Assembly (NCBI RefSeq): GCF_963082655.1
Contig: NC_081553.1
Location: 33,521,978 to 33,585,977, forward strand
Origin: Stomoxys calcitrans
Taxonomy: Eukaryota > Arthropoda > Insecta > Diptera > Muscidae
Direction of reading: 5' to 3'
DNA length: 64,000 nt
Shown: piece after piece, positions 43,730 through 56,395 of the stretch
Position numbering within the stretch: the stretch's first letter is position 1
Layout of the letters: every line of letters begins with the position of its first letter
The notes under the pieces: generated by a model
Databases searched by the model: none
What the model was told of the DNA's origin: nothing
What the model saw: only the letters and a program-made list of their open reading frames with translations
Position numbers and translations under genes: made by a program

Positions 43730-45155
43730 TTTATTTTATTTTATTTAATTTTATTTTATTTTATTTTATTTTATTTTATTTTATTTTATTTTATTTTATT
43801 TTATTTTATTTTATTTTATTTTATTTTATTTTATTTTATTTTATTTTATTTTATTTTATTTTATTTTATTTTATTTTATTTTATTTTATTTTATTTTATT
43901 TTATTTTATTTTATTTTATTTTATTTTATTTTATTTTATTTTATTTTATTTTATTTTATTTTATTTTATTTTATTTTATTTTATTTTATTGTATTTTATT
44001 TTTTTTTATTTTATTTTATTTTATTTTATTTCAATTATATTTCATTTTATTTTATTTTATTTTATTTTATTTTAATTATATTTCATTTTATTTTATTTTG
44101 TTTTGTTTTATTTTATTTTATTTTATTTTATTTTATTTTATTTTATTTTATTTTATTTTATTTTATTTTATTTTATTTTATTTTATTTTATTTTATTTTA
44201 TTTTATTTTATTTTATTTTATTTTATTTTATTTTATTTTATTTTATTTTATTTTATTTTATTTTATTTTATTTTATTTTATTTTATTTTATTTTATTTTA
44301 TTTTATTTTATTTTATTTTATTTTATTTTATTTTATTTTATTTTATTTTTTTTTATTTTATTTTATTTTTTTTTATTTTATTTTATTTTATTTAATTTAA
44401 TTTTATTTTATTTTATTTTATTTTATTTTATTTTATTTTATTTTATTTTATTTTATTTTATTTTATTTTATTTTATTTTATTTTATTTTATTTTATTTTA
44501 TTTTATTTCATTTTATTTTATTTTATTTTATTTCATTTCATTTCATTTTATTTTATTTTATTTTATTTTATTTTATTTTATTTTATTTTATTTTATTTTA
44601 TTTTATTTTATTTTATTTTATTTTGTTTTATTTTATTTTATTTTATTTTATTTTATTTTATTTTATTTTATTTTATTTTATTTTATTTTATTTTATTTTA
44701 TTTAATTTTATTTTATTTTATTTTATTTTATTTTATTTTATTTTATTTTATTTTATTTTATTTTATTTTATTTTATTTTATTTTATTTTATTTTATTTTA
44801 TTTTATTTTATTTTATTTTATTTTGTTTTATTTTATTTTATTTTATTTTATTTTATTTTAATTTATTTTATTTTATTTTATTTTATTTTATTTTATTTTA
44901 TTTTATTTTATTTTATTTTATTTTATTTTATTTTATTTTATTTTATTTTATTTCATTTCATTTTATTTTATTTTATTTTATTTTATTTTATTTCATTTCA
45001 CTTCATTTTATTTTATTTTATTTTATTTTATTTTATTTTATTTTATTTTATTTTATTTTATTTTATTTTATTTTATTTTATTTTATTTTGTTTTATTTTA
45101 TTTTATTTTATTTTATTTTATTTTATTTTATTTTATTTTATTTTATTTTATTTTA
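43730..45155. repeat. (TTTTA)n pentanucleotide array, about 1.4 kb
   Basis: There are roughly 285 copies of the 5-mer TTTTA ((AAAAT)n in Serrate sense), nearly pure for long runs. Interruptions include TTTCA clusters (about 44508-44550 and 44950-45010), TTTTG, TTTAA and a few T-slips. The array edge is 88 bp from the Serrate exon boundary at 43641. Because 5 and 3 are coprime, a pure array reads as a 15-nt, 5-residue peptide repeat in every frame. That explains the long F-I-L-F-Y reading frames, which are not genes. Confidence 0.98.
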
Positions 45156-46255
45156 TATTTTTTTTTATTTTTTATTTTTTTTTTTAATTTAAAATAATTA
45201 AAATTTTTTTTTATTCAAAGCTCATTTATAGTTTGGCAAAATTTTCGCTTCCCATCATCTCCGGTAATCATAAACAATAAAAATAATAATAATTGTTCGT
45301 TTTCAAAAAATCATAAATCGCTCAAAATTCAAATTAAAAGTCACAACAGACATTAATCTTCATTGTCAGTGTCCATAAAAGCTTAAACATTGTTTGGGCC
45401 ACAAATATACTCCAGAACCAAGAGGCAAACAAAGAACTAAAATTAGAAGGCGCTTAGTGTAGACTGAACCAGTTTCTCACCCATCTTCATTGACTCAAAG
45501 CCACAAGGCTTTAAGAACATTTATATCTGTCTGTCTGTCTGTCTGTCTGCCTGTAGGAACGTGGGGGGACAGAATACTTTGTCTGCTCAGTCTGTGCGAA
45601 TTCACATTTTAATGTCTGTTAATTTTTACGACAATCCTTTTTGATTCATTCATCTGCTGTCTGCTTGTGATAATAAATCATATCCAATGTTTGTTGTTTA
45701 TGATATTTTAAGAAAAAGTTTAGTAAAAACAAAGTAGAAACTGATGTCCATCAGACGACAAGGTATGCAGAATTATGAGACTTGTTACATGGCAGAAATG
45801 ACATTCATTCATTAAACAAAGGGGAGAAAAACAGCAAAAAAGGCTTTAAAATGGAAAAATGTAATGCTTTAAGAATGATATATCTCAAGTGACGCTTTTC
45901 TTTGAAACGTCGGAATGGCCAGCTGTTTTTCTAAAATGTTTTGATGACAGCTGGGCAAGTAGCCAATAAATTTTCTAGTTCCCATGAAATTATGCCTTGA
46001 GAGGCGCTTAGTTTGATCAATGCTTTCTGTACAAAGAGTAGCATAGTAAAAAACTTTTAAAAGTTGAGAAAGTGTGTGCTATTGTTATTCAAAACACTTT
46101 GACTGGTTAGTAGATCATGATTTCTGATCTCAGTGCAGAGAACAAATTGTGTTTGTTTGTTGCTATTGGCATTGTTGGATAAATTGGATTTGAATAAGGG
46201 AGATAAGATTTTACTTGTTTCCGCTTTGTTTACGCTTGCGAATCAAGTCGTCTTT
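45156..46255. other. Non-repetitive intron-like DNA with a (CTGT)n tract
   Basis: (CTGT)n at about 45526-45555. The remainder is AT-rich without repeats that I recognise and without an exon. It is upstream of the Serrate exons in gene sense. Confidence 0.5.
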
Positions 46256-46757
46256 GAGAGCCCTGTTCAAATTCAGATGTGTGCATATTGAAGACCATAG
46301 TAGAAGTCATTGTGTAAAATTTCAGCCAATTCGAAAAAGTATTGCGCCCTTTAGCGGCTCTAGAAGTAAAATAGGGAGATCGTTTTATATGGGAGCTGTA
46401 TCAGGCTAAAGAGCGATTCAGACCATATTTGACATGAATGTTGAATGTCGTGGAAATTTCAGCCAAATCGGATAATAATTGCGCCCTATATATGGCAGCT
46501 ATATCAGGTTATGAACAGATTTGAAACATATTCGGCACAGTTGTTCAAAGTCATAACAACACTCAAAAAGTCGAGACCCCAGATCGGCTTAGTTGAAAGG
46601 TAATTAGCACAGTTGTTGGAAGTCATAAGAAAACGCCTCAGCAAAATCGGGTAAAAATTGCGCCCTCTAGTTGCTCAAGAAGTCAAGATCCAAGATCGGT
46701 TTATATGGCAGCTATATCGAAACATGGACTTATATGGCCTATTTACAATCCCAACCG
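46256..46757 (-). repeat. Type I array, degraded
   Basis: About three units with uneven deletions (ATAGGGAGATCGTTTTATAT; GCCCTATATATGGCAGC joins two unit halves), ending GGCCTATTTACAATCCCAAC. No termini. Confidence 0.75.
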
Positions 46758-46861
46758 ACCTATACCCTACACCACTACTTTGGTACAGGATATTATAACT
46801 TAGTGAATTTGTTTGTAACACCAAGAAGGAAGAGAGAAAGACCCATTGCTAATGGGTCGGC
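46758..46861 (+). mobile_element. Start block of another mini-me-like family
   Basis: TATACCCTACACCACTACTT and GGTACAGGATATTATAACTT, TTTGTTTGTAACACCAAGAA. The layout parallels the other start blocks (TATACCC-CACCAC, then TTTGTAACAC), but the sequence is distinct. Truncated on the right. Confidence 0.5.
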
Positions 46862-47290
46862 CCCGATATTTTATTCTGACAATTGATACCAAATTTGTTC
46901 TTTACTGCCAAATACCTTTTATTTGAGCCCCATATTGTTATGGCCGAAAAATAAGTTCAGCTTAAGGGTCGTTTTGGAGCATACCCTCAAACATTTTTTA
47001 CTCTGAAATAATTTTCATTTGTGTTGACATAAACGTCTAATATGATTTTATTGGGGGGTTAGGGCGGCCTGGAAATTTTGACCCAAATTTTAATACCATA
47101 TTCGTATTTTTCTCTCCTTTCGTTTGATACCCATATTGCCTATATCGGTCCACTTTTGATTTTGGGTAGTGGTTCTGGGGTAAGGGGGAGAGATCACTAC
47201 CCTTCTGATATCAGAAGGGTAGAGGACGTTTTTTTGATTTCTATGAAACTTTGTTTCATTTTTATTTTTGCAAGATTTTTTGTCTGAATT
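46862..47290 (+). mobile_element. TATATAAGA-tail family fragment
   Basis: TTTATTTGAGCCCCATATTG, TTAGGGCGGCCTGGAAATTT, TATCGGTCCACTTTTGATTT and GTAAGGGGGAGAG. Both head and tail are missing. Confidence 0.65.
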
Positions 47291-47309
47291 TTTATTTTTA
47301 ATGAAAAAC

Positions 47310-48860
47310 TTGGTAGGTTGAGTTAGGTTAGGTTGAAAAGAGGGCGCGGATATAAATCCGGCCCATGCTACTATGGACGTACACCTAAGCCAGTAATCGG
47401 CTTGTTGTGTGCTCTAAAATCAAAAAAGGAACCTCGACTAAGGTGTCGCCACCTTAGTACCGGTGTCCTTTAGCCGCGAAAGCTGGGCAATGATTTTGCA
47501 TAAGTTAGCTCGTAGTCCTTCATGTCCCATTATGATACCAATAGCTATACTGACCTCCTTCTTACTTCCTTTCAGTAATAGTCACGTCCTCTCACGATCC
47601 GGATGACCCCATAGGATTTTCGCAGTCCTATCGACTCTTTCGCTGTTCCATAGTGTTACATGCCGTCAAAAGCTGTACTGAGCTCCTTCTTACTTCCTTT
47701 CAGTAATAGCCTCGTCTCTCAGGTTCCGGATCACCCCATAGGTTGTTCGCCGTCCTACCGACTGTTTCGCTTTACCTACCTGGTTGTTATTGCCAATATG
47801 GCCATTTTGCTGTCCGTAAAGATGTTCACACTCGACAATCTCGCGTTAGTACCACACCACTTCACGCATTGCGTGATAGCCCGGATCTCCGCCTGCGGGA
47901 CCCTATTGTGGTCAGGCAGTATAAAACACATCTCAGTACCTGGGATCTCAATGCGGACCCCCAGGTTGAATCCAACTCTGTTCTTTAGCTTTGATTCATC
48001 AGTGTTATATGATCTTCCAGATGGCAATACTAGGGTTCGGTCAATCCAAGACTGTGCCGCTGGCAGCAGTGGCTCGCAATCGTCTCAGGTATCTGATCGG
48101 AAACCCGTTTCCTTCCTTCCAGGCTTCTTATTATCGCTTCGATTATACCGCGATGGCATGAGTTGCTCCCATCCTCAATCCATTCTCCCATCACCTTAAG
48201 TCTCATAGCCGCGGTGGCTGCCTCAGACTTAATTAGTATGTCAAAGGGTCGGATATCCAGAATAGTCTCCAGCGCCCTTGTGGGCATTGTCCTCATCGCT
48301 TCGCCTATGCCAAGACAACATGTTCTTTGAACCCGTTGTATGGTCCTTATGTTGCATTTTTTTCTCCATAGCAGTCCACCAAACTAATGAGTCGTAAGTA
48401 AGTATTGGTCAAATCACAATCCTGTAGAGCCAGTGGACTATCCGCGGATTCAGGTCCTTTCGAGCCTATGGCCTGTCTATATTTTGCCCAACATCTGTGA
48501 GCCTTCTCAGAACGCTTCTGAATGTGACACTTTCAATTAAGTTTCCTATCCAAGATCACTCCTAAGTATTTGACCTTGTCAGATATCCAAACGTGGTGCG
48601 TCATATTGGCCCACCTACGTCTTCCTCGTGAACAGGCATATTTCAGTCTTCTCTGGGTTACCATTGGGGCCCCAGGGTCTAGCCCAGTCATATACGATAT
48701 GCAAGACCCTTTCGGCCCTTCCGCGTAGCTGGATCAGAACATTACCCCTAAGAGGTATGATAACATCGTTGGCATAGTAGACGGGTTCAAATCCCTCAGT
48801 CAGCATCCGTTGTAGGTTATTTATGGTGGTAACCCACAGGGATGGCGATAAAATGGTAAC
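47310..48860 (-). mobile_element. Non-LTR retrotransposon fragment with reverse transcriptase and RNase H (jockey/I-like group)
   Basis: Read on the minus strand: a reverse transcriptase catalytic region, VYYANDVIIPLRG (YADD changed to YAND, 48615-48806) and EKTEICLFTRKT; a thumb region MRTMPTRALETILDIRPF (48030-48296); then an RNase H domain with TDESKLKNRVGF, EIRAITQCVKW and NIFTDSKMAILAI (47776-48027). In many related elements the first motif is TDGSK, so the Gly is lost. Stops and frameshifts separate the parts. The 3' end near 47310 shares sequence with the fragment at 12904. The element lacks its endonuclease and is inactive. The exact clade is uncertain. Confidence 0.85.
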
Positions 48861-48892
48861 TTTGGTAAATATTTACAAAAATTTTTGTAAAT

Positions 48893-50475
48893 TTTTATAC
48901 CCACCACCGAAGGAAGGGGGTATATTCATTTTGTCATTCCGTTTGCAACACATCGAAATATCCATTTCCGACCCTATAAAGTATATATATTCTTGATCAG
49001 CGTAAAAATCTAAGACGATCTAGACATGTCCGTCCGTCTGTCTGTTGAAATCACGCTACAGTCTTCAAAAATAAAGATATTGAGCTGAAATTTTGCACAG
49101 ATTCTTTTTTTGTCCATAAGTAGGTTAAGTTCGAAGATGGGCTATATCGGACTATATCTTGATATAGCCCCCATATAGACCGATCCGCCGATTAAGGGTG
49201 TTAGGCCCATAAAAGCTACATTTATTATCTGATTTTGCTGAAATTTGGGACAGTGAGTTATGATAGGCCTCTCGACATCCTTCGTCAATTTGGCCCAGAT
49301 GGGTCCATATATAGATATAGCTGCCATATAGACCGATCCTCTGATTTAGGGTTTAAGGCCCATAAAAGCCACATTTATTATCCGACTTTGCTGAAATTTA
49401 GGACAATGGGTTGTGTAAGGCTCCTCGATATCATTCGTTAATTTGGCCCAGATGGGTTCGGATTTGGATATAACTGCCATATAGACCGATCCTCCGATTT
49501 AGGGTCTTAGGCCCATAAAAGCCACATTTATTATCCGATTTTGCTTGGACAGTGAGTTGTGTTCGGCCCTTCGACATTTTTCGTCGATTTGGCCCAGATC
49601 GGTAAGGATTTGGATATAGCTGTCATATAGACCGATCATCCGATTTAGAGTCAGATGGGTCTAGATTTGGATATAGCTGTCATATAGACCGATCCTCCGA
49701 TTTAGGGTTTTAGGCCCATGAAAGCCACATTTATTATCCGTTTTTGCTGAAATTTGGGACAGTGAGTTGTGTTAGGCCCCTCGACATTCTTCGTCAGTTT
49801 GGGTCAGATCGGTCCGGATTTGGATATAGCTGTCATATAGACCGATCCTCCGATTTAGTGTCTTAGGCCCATAAAAGCCACATTTATTATCAGATTTTGC
49901 TGAAATTTGGGACAGTAAGTTGTGTTAGGCCCCTCGACCTCCTTCGTCAATTTAGCTCAGATCGGTCCAGATTTGGATATAGCTGCCATATAGACAGATT
50001 CTCCGCTATAGGGTTTTAGGCCCATAAAAGCCACATTTATTATCCGATTTTGCTGAAATTTGGAACAGTGAGTTGCGTTAGGCCCTTCGACATAATTCGT
50101 CAATTTGGCCCAGATGGGTCCAGATTTGGATATAGCTGCCATATAGACCGATCCTCCGATTTAGGATTTTAGGTCCATAAAAGCCACGTTTATTATACGA
50201 TTTTGCTGAAATTTCGGACAGTGAGTTGAGTTAGGCCCCTCGATATCTTTCATCAATTTGGTCCAGATCGGTCCGGATTTGGATATAGCTGCCATATAGA
50301 CCGATCTCTCGATTTAATATTTTGGGCCCATTAAATGCTCATTTATTGTCCGATAATGCAGAAATTTGGGACAGCGAGTTAAGTTAAGCCCTTCCACATA
50401 TTTCTGCAATTTGGTCTAGATTGATTAAGATTTGCTTATAGCTGCCATATAGACCGATATCTTGATTTTGTAAAA
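48893..50475 (+). mobile_element. Helentron-like element with type II array, no hairpin end
   Basis: The start TATACCCACCACCGAAGGAA, GGGGGTATATTCATTTTGTC is intact. The mini-me block is GTATATATATTCTTGATCAG, GACGATCTAGACATGTCC and GTCY. About eight type II units follow to 50465, one shortened near 49545 and one near 49650. It stops at CCGATATCTTGATTTTG with no terminal hairpin. Confidence 0.85.
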
Positions 50476-51430
50476 AAAGATTACAAAAATTTTGTGTTTT
50501 GTGAATACCCATAACCTCTGAACCGTTTTACAAAAAAATTTTAATCAAATTTTCTATTCGAAAATCTTTTGTTATTCTTCAACTCTAAAAAAAAACGGTT
50601 TTCTAAATTTTTCGAATCAATACTCGCTGCTGTTCATTGTTCAAATCTTCTTCTTATTCCATACAATTGTAACGTTTCTTCAATCATTTTTTATAATTAA
50701 AGTGTATGGAAAAGATTTTAATTAAAACTCTGCAGGCTACCGTTTAATATATCGGTTTTATTTTATGTGTCGTGTGTGTGTGTGTGTGTTTGGCTTTTTG
50801 TTTTCTTCACAAGTTTCTGTATTAACCTGGCGTTAAGATACAATCATTTTATTTTCCTTTCAACTTCAATGAAGAAAAAAACCATTTCCAATTTGTTTAG
50901 CCATTTGAGATTTCGCCTTTTTATGTTTTCATTAAAAGAAAGTCTTTGTAGTATCGATTGAGGCTTGTGTTGAGACTTACTAATGAATAAGCCCAGCCAA
51001 ACTGAGCTGCAAAAGCTGAGATGTTAGAATAAAAGCGCCGCAATAGCTGTTTATGAATCAATGATTTTATGGCTCTTATATTTGCCCCGGCTTATTCTTG
51101 TTTTTCTATTTTTTTTTTGTTGTCTTCTATAAAGCCACTACATACGGTGGGAATATTTTTTCAAACGATGAGTTCATTATAAAGAAAAAAAGTTTACATT
51201 CATAAATTTAAATTTAGTACAAAAACTATCAAAATCAATAGAGTAGTAGCGAAACCTATCATAATACAAATGATTATGGCAATGATTAATGATAAGGCCA
51301 TAAATTGATGTTAGAATCAAATGTGAATATTGCTGATTGCCAGGAAGTTCTTTAAAAAGGGGAAATTCTTAAAAGATATAAAAATGTAAATTTAAACGAA
51401 AATAAAAATCTTCCATCCTGCTTTTTTATG
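50476..51430. other. Non-repetitive intron-like DNA with (GT)9
   Basis: (GT)n at 50772-50789. AT-rich flanks. No exon was recognised. Confidence 0.5.
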
Positions 51431-53785
51431 TGGTCGCATGGGGTAATGGACACAATCATGCACTAAGTAGACACTACCCCCTCTAAGGTAACATATTGGC
51501 CAAAAATAAAATTTGCCCCTTCTCGATTCCTGGTGGTAATGTTCTTCCCTAGGATAATGTTCTCATTAGGGGAGGGATGACACCTCAGGCATTTCGACTC
51601 AAATATGGAAATCAAAATCGTGCTGCACTTCCAAAACCCTATAATTTGAGCCTCATATTGCCATGGCCGATAAATATGAACCTTTTAAAGGGTGTTTTGG
51701 GGCTGGGGCGGCCACCGGCACTTTGTAGTGAAAATAGATATCAAACTCGTTCTTTATTCCCAACGGAAGTTCAGTTTAGGGGGTGCTTTAGGGCGGACCC
51801 CAAAACACTTGGAACCAAAATTGGGTATGAAATTTGGTTTCTACTCTCAAATACCTTTCATTTGAGTCCCATATTGTCATAATGGGTCAAATAACTTAAC
51901 ATTTTACGTATCTTTAGGAGGAACAGCGCCACCTAGACTTGAACGCAAACTTTAATGTCATATTCGTAATCTACTCCCTAATAGCTTTCCTTTGAGTCCC
52001 ATATAGCCATGGTCGGCTAATATGCTCATTTGGGGGTATTTGGGGGTAGGCGATCTCCCATTACCTGGACCTTATGTTATATGCCATATTTGTAATCTAC
52101 GAATATTTTTTATTTGTGTCCCATATTGAATTGAACTTCGAATATATCTGTTTGGAAATGTTTTGGGGCTGGGAGGGGGGCCCGCTGGGTACTTGGACCC
52201 AAATTTTAATACCATATTCGTTTTTTGGTCTCCAATACCTTTCATTTGATACCCTTATTGTGCCCATCGGATAACTTTCGGATATGGGTGGCGTTTTTGG
52301 CGTAAGGGGGAGGGTCCGCCTGCACCCGATATCTAAAAATTATATAGCATAGGTTTCCTTTCATACATACGTAAACAATCTATGAAAATTTTACGAAAAT
52401 CGGTTCAGCCAAGTATCATGTAGTCATAATAGGTCTAATGGCGGTTTTGATCGATCTGATTTTGTATACCAGATTCGAAATCTTATCCCGAATACCTTTC
52501 ATTTGAGCCCCATATTGAAATGAACTTCCAATAAATCTGTTTGGGGGAGTTTTGGGGATGGGGTGGCCCGGTGGGTACTTATACTCAAATTTTAATACCA
52601 AATTCGTATTCTACCCTCCAATTTCTTTCATTTGATACCTATATTGTTTCGATCGGTCCACTTTAGATTCTGGGTTGTTTTTGGCGTAAGGGGGAGGGTC
52701 CGCCTCCACCCGATATCTAAAAATTATATAGCCTATGTTTCCTTTCAGATATGCGTAAACAATCTATGAAAATTTTAAGAAAATCGGTCCAGCCAAGTAT
52801 CATGTAGTCATAATGGGTCTAATGGCGTTTTTGAGGCGGGGGCGTCACCCCCTATAATTCGATCCGATTTTGTATGCCAGATTCGAAATCTACTCCCGAA
52901 TACCATTCATTTGCGCCCCATATTGAAATGAACTTCCAGTATATCTGTTTGGGGGAGTTTTGGGGTTCGAACGGCCCGATGGGTACTTAGACTCAAATTT
53001 TAATACCAATTCGTATTCTACTCTCCAATACCTTTCATTTGATGCCTATATTGTCCCAATCGGTCCACTTTTGATTTTGGATTGTGTTTTGGCATAAAGG
53101 GGAGGGTCCGTCCCCCTTCCGATACCGAAAAATTATATAGCCTTTGTTTCCTTCCAGACCAAAAATTTCGAAAAAAATCGGTTCTGTCTATTCGGAACAA
53201 ACAAATCGGGTCCCATATATCCGTTATTGGCTAATGTGCCCATTTTGGGCGTTTTTGTGGGGGTGGAGTGACCTCTTATATGCCAGATTCGTTATCTACT
53301 CCCCCATACTTTTCATTTGATATCTATATTGTCTCGATCGGTCCACTTTTGATTTTGGGTTGTGTTTTTTGGCATAAGGGGGAGGGTCCGTCCCCCTTCC
53401 GTTATCAATCAATTATAAAGCCTATTCCTACTTCCTGACCATATTCGTAATCTACTCCCGAATACCTTTCATTTGAGACCCATATTGTCATGATCGTCCC
53501 ATAAACCTATTTTAAGGCGTTTTGGGGCTGGGGCGGCCCCCCAGGTACTTGGATCCAACTTTTATTATGAAATTAGTATTCTAATCCTGAATACCTTTCA
53601 TTTGAATCCCATATTGTCCCATTCGGTCTACTTTTATTTTTGGGTAATACTTTTGTGGTAAGGGGGAGAGTCCGCTCCCCTACCGATATCAAAAAATGTT
53701 TCCTCCCAGACCAGCCTACACAATCTGTGAAAATTTCAGAGTAATCGGTTGAGCCGTTTTTGAGTCTATACGGGACAAACAAACG
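51431..53785 (+). mobile_element. TATATAAGA-tail family, several modules in tandem
   Basis: Repeated modules of 300-450 bp, each with TACCTTTCATTTGA(G/T), ATTG(T/A) then GATCGGTCCACTTT, TAAGGGGGAGGGTCCG, ATCTAAAAATTATATAGC and AAAATCGGTTCAGCCAAGTA (about 52400 and 52780). The tail at 53740-53785 is GTTGAGCCGTTTTTGAGTCT, ATACGGGACAAACAAAC and is interrupted by a SINE. Whether this is one long element or several fused copies is not decidable by eye. Confidence 0.7.
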
Positions 53786-54059
53786 ATTCAAGTTTAAACT
53801 CAATGATAAGGGACCCTTTTTTTATAGCCAAGTCCGAACGGCGTCCCGCAGTGCGACATTTCTTTGGAAAAAATGTTTTAAATGACCATGCATGGCATAG
53901 TACCTCGTAAATATCGCCAACCATCGCTTTGTCCGATGATCTCGCCAGGATTCGAACGCGTTCAGCGTCATAGGCTACAATGGCACAAATTCGATATCCG
54001 CATTTAAGGCGAAGTGTCCCCACCCTAAAAAGATATCAGAGAGTTAAAGAAGGCGGATC
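53786..54059 (-). repeat. SINE (reverse) with the same flank as the copy at 35449
   Basis: GATTCAAGTTTAAACTCAAT, GCGTCCCGCAGTGCGACATT, CGCCAGGATTCGAACGCG (B box, reversed), GGCTACAATGGCACAAATTC. Beyond the SINE head, GCGAAGTGTCCCCACCCTAA, AAAGATATCAGAGAGTTAAA and GAAGGCGGATCGG continue the match to 35369-35448. Confidence 0.82.
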
Positions 54060-54925
54060 GGAGTTTTGGGATTGGGGCGTCCCGATGGGTACTTAGACTC
54101 TAATTTTAACACCATATTCGAATTCTACTCTCCAATACCTTTCATTTGATGCCTATATTGTCCCGATCGTTTCACTTTTGATTTTGGGTTGTGTTTTTGA
54201 CATAAGGGGGAGGGTCCGTCCCCCTTCCGTTCTCAATCGATTATAAAGCCTATTCCCACTTCCTGACCATATTCGTAATCTACTCCCGAATACCTTTTAT
54301 TAGAGTCCCATATTGTCGTGATTGTCAAATAAACCTATTTTAAGGGGTTTTGGGGCTGGGTCGGCCCAAATATGTGGGGAAACATAGGCCATGTAATTTA
54401 TTGACATCGGGGCGGGGGCGGACCCTTACCCCAAAAGTACTACCCAAAAATAAAAGTGGACCGATCGGGACAATATGGGATTCAAATGAATGGTATTCAA
54501 AAATAGAATACGAATTTCATAATAAAAGTTGGGTCCAAGTACCTGGAGGGCAGCCCCAGCCCCAAAACCACTTAATATAGGTTTATTTGACGATCATGAC
54601 AATATGGGACTCAAATGAAAGGTATTCGCGAGTAGATTACGAATATGGTCAGGAAGTGGGAATAGGCTTTATAATTGATTGATAACGGAAGGGGGACAGA
54701 CCCTCCCCCTTATGCCAAAAACACAACCCAAAATCAGAAGTGCACCGATCGGGACAATATAGGCATCAAATGAAAGGTATTCGCGAGTAGATTACGAATA
54801 TGGTCACGAAGTAGGAATAGGCGTTATAATTTGTTGATAACGTAAGGGGGCGGACCCTCCTCCGTTACCCCAAAACACCACTCAAAATCAAAAGTGGGCC
54901 GATAAGGACAATATGGTGAAATTTT
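54060..54925. repeat. Large inverted repeat of TATATAAGA-tail family modules
   Basis: The left arm (about 54100-54370, plus) and right arm (about 54545-54790, minus) share GGGAGGGTCCGTCCCCCTTC, CCTATTCCCACTTCCTGACC and TTTATTTGACGATCATGACA type strings in opposite orientation, separated by about 175 bp. Another minus module follows to 54925. Confidence 0.8.
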
Positions 54926-55227
54926 TTAACATTGTGTTATATCTGCCAAAAATTGTGCCAAGTACGATCCACATCGATAAAGAACCTGATATAGCTCTCA
55001 TATAAACCGATCTCCTGATTTGACTTCTTCAGCCCTTACAAGCCGCGATTTTTATCGAATTTGGCTGAAATTTGGCTTATAGTGTTCTGTTATGACTTCC
55101 AACAACTGCGCCAATTATGGTCCAATTCGGTCTATAACCAGATATAGCTACCATATTTTAACAGAATCCTTGGTGGTGGGTTCCCAAGATTCGGCCCGGT
55201 CGAACTTAGCACTCTTTTACTTGTTTA
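54926..55227 (+). mobile_element. Type I' array and hairpin end
   Basis: Two units (CTCATATAAACCGATCTCCT; TTTGGCTGAAATTTGGC) then AGAATCCTTGGTGGTGGGTT, hairpin TTCGGCCCGGTCGAAC and CTTAGCACTCTTTTACTTGT. Confidence 0.8.
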
Positions 55228-56395
55228 ACCTAACCCGGTAATCTAAATTTCGAGATTTATCTGTTATATGGGAATGATCAGAATGAGGCGAACATTTTTT
55301 TTTATCAAATCTTCTGAAAATTTGCATCTTTTCCAGAAATATTTGTTTAGACAGCTTTTATTATCTTTGTTCTTCTTTATCTCTGACATAGTTTCTTCCA
55401 GAAAAGGATTCTTCTTATAAAACATAGCCAAAAGATCATAACCATTGTCCATCTGTTAACACTAAGCAGTTTGCTACTTGTTGCATTTTTCCCCCCTTTC
55501 CCCTTCTATCCATTCATGTTGGAAAATATATTTTCCTCAAAGTGCCTCATCGGCGATAAAGTCACATGACACATCTTTGTTTGCATCAGACAATGCAAAA
55601 GGCTATATCAACAGCATCCACATTTCTCTAGCATCAACATCAGCGTCATCATCACTGTCATTCATTGTCATTGATTCAAAAAGGGGAAATATTCAACATC
55701 ATGATGCTGAAAATATTGAACGAAGAAGAGACGAGACATCACCAGCACACACTCTATGTGTGGCTGTTGGGCTGTGCTACCTTATATTGGAGCACAATAA
55801 TAATGTGAAGTCATGCCACATAATCGCCTTTGGTTTTGTGTCTGGCTGTCTCTCTGTCCGTTCGGCTATACCTAAGCAGGGATTGATCAATGCCATTTGA
55901 TGTTATGGCTATGGAGATGGTGGCTGCGTTCGAAACCCATTCCCAGTTCTTCTCTACTCCTCTTGTTCTCTGGTATTTCGATATTTTTTTTTTTTCGTTA
56001 TCTTTCATCTTTTATTCTCTGTTTTTATTACACTATTTACATTGTGTGTTTATTGTTGATCTTGTTTTTTATGTGAATGTATGTGCAACGAACGATCTCC
56101 AAAGAAACGCCATCATAATCATCAGCAGCAGGAGCAGCAATATTATCATAGGCCTTGAGAGACTTTAGTTGGTAGTTTAGCTTTGTAACTGAAAGTTGCA
56201 CTGTATTGTGTTTGGTGATCCCCACCTGTGATCGTAATCAATGTATTCTGCATCATCATCATCATCATCACCATCATCACCATGACCATGTATTTTTTTC
56301 ACAGAAAGTTTAGTTTCATTGGATTTTTTTTGTGTATGAGAAATGCATTCCCTAGCTAAAAAACGAAATGCATTCCTAGCTAAGAGATCAAAGTT
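55228..56395. other. Non-repetitive intron-like DNA with (CAT)n
   Basis: (CAT)n at about 56251-56287. An open frame of 140 codons on the plus strand (55478-55900) and 92 codons (55890-56168) show no domain, no splice context and biased composition. I leave them uncalled. No Serrate exon was seen. Confidence 0.45.

Noticed and set aside
44098..45192. Long open frames reading repeated F-I-L-F-Y
   Set aside because: Pure consequence of the (TTTTA)n tract, which gives a stop-free 15-nt cycle on this strand.
55478..55900. 140-codon open frame as a gene
   Set aside because: No recognisable domain, Ser-rich low-complexity composition, no supporting splice or promoter context.
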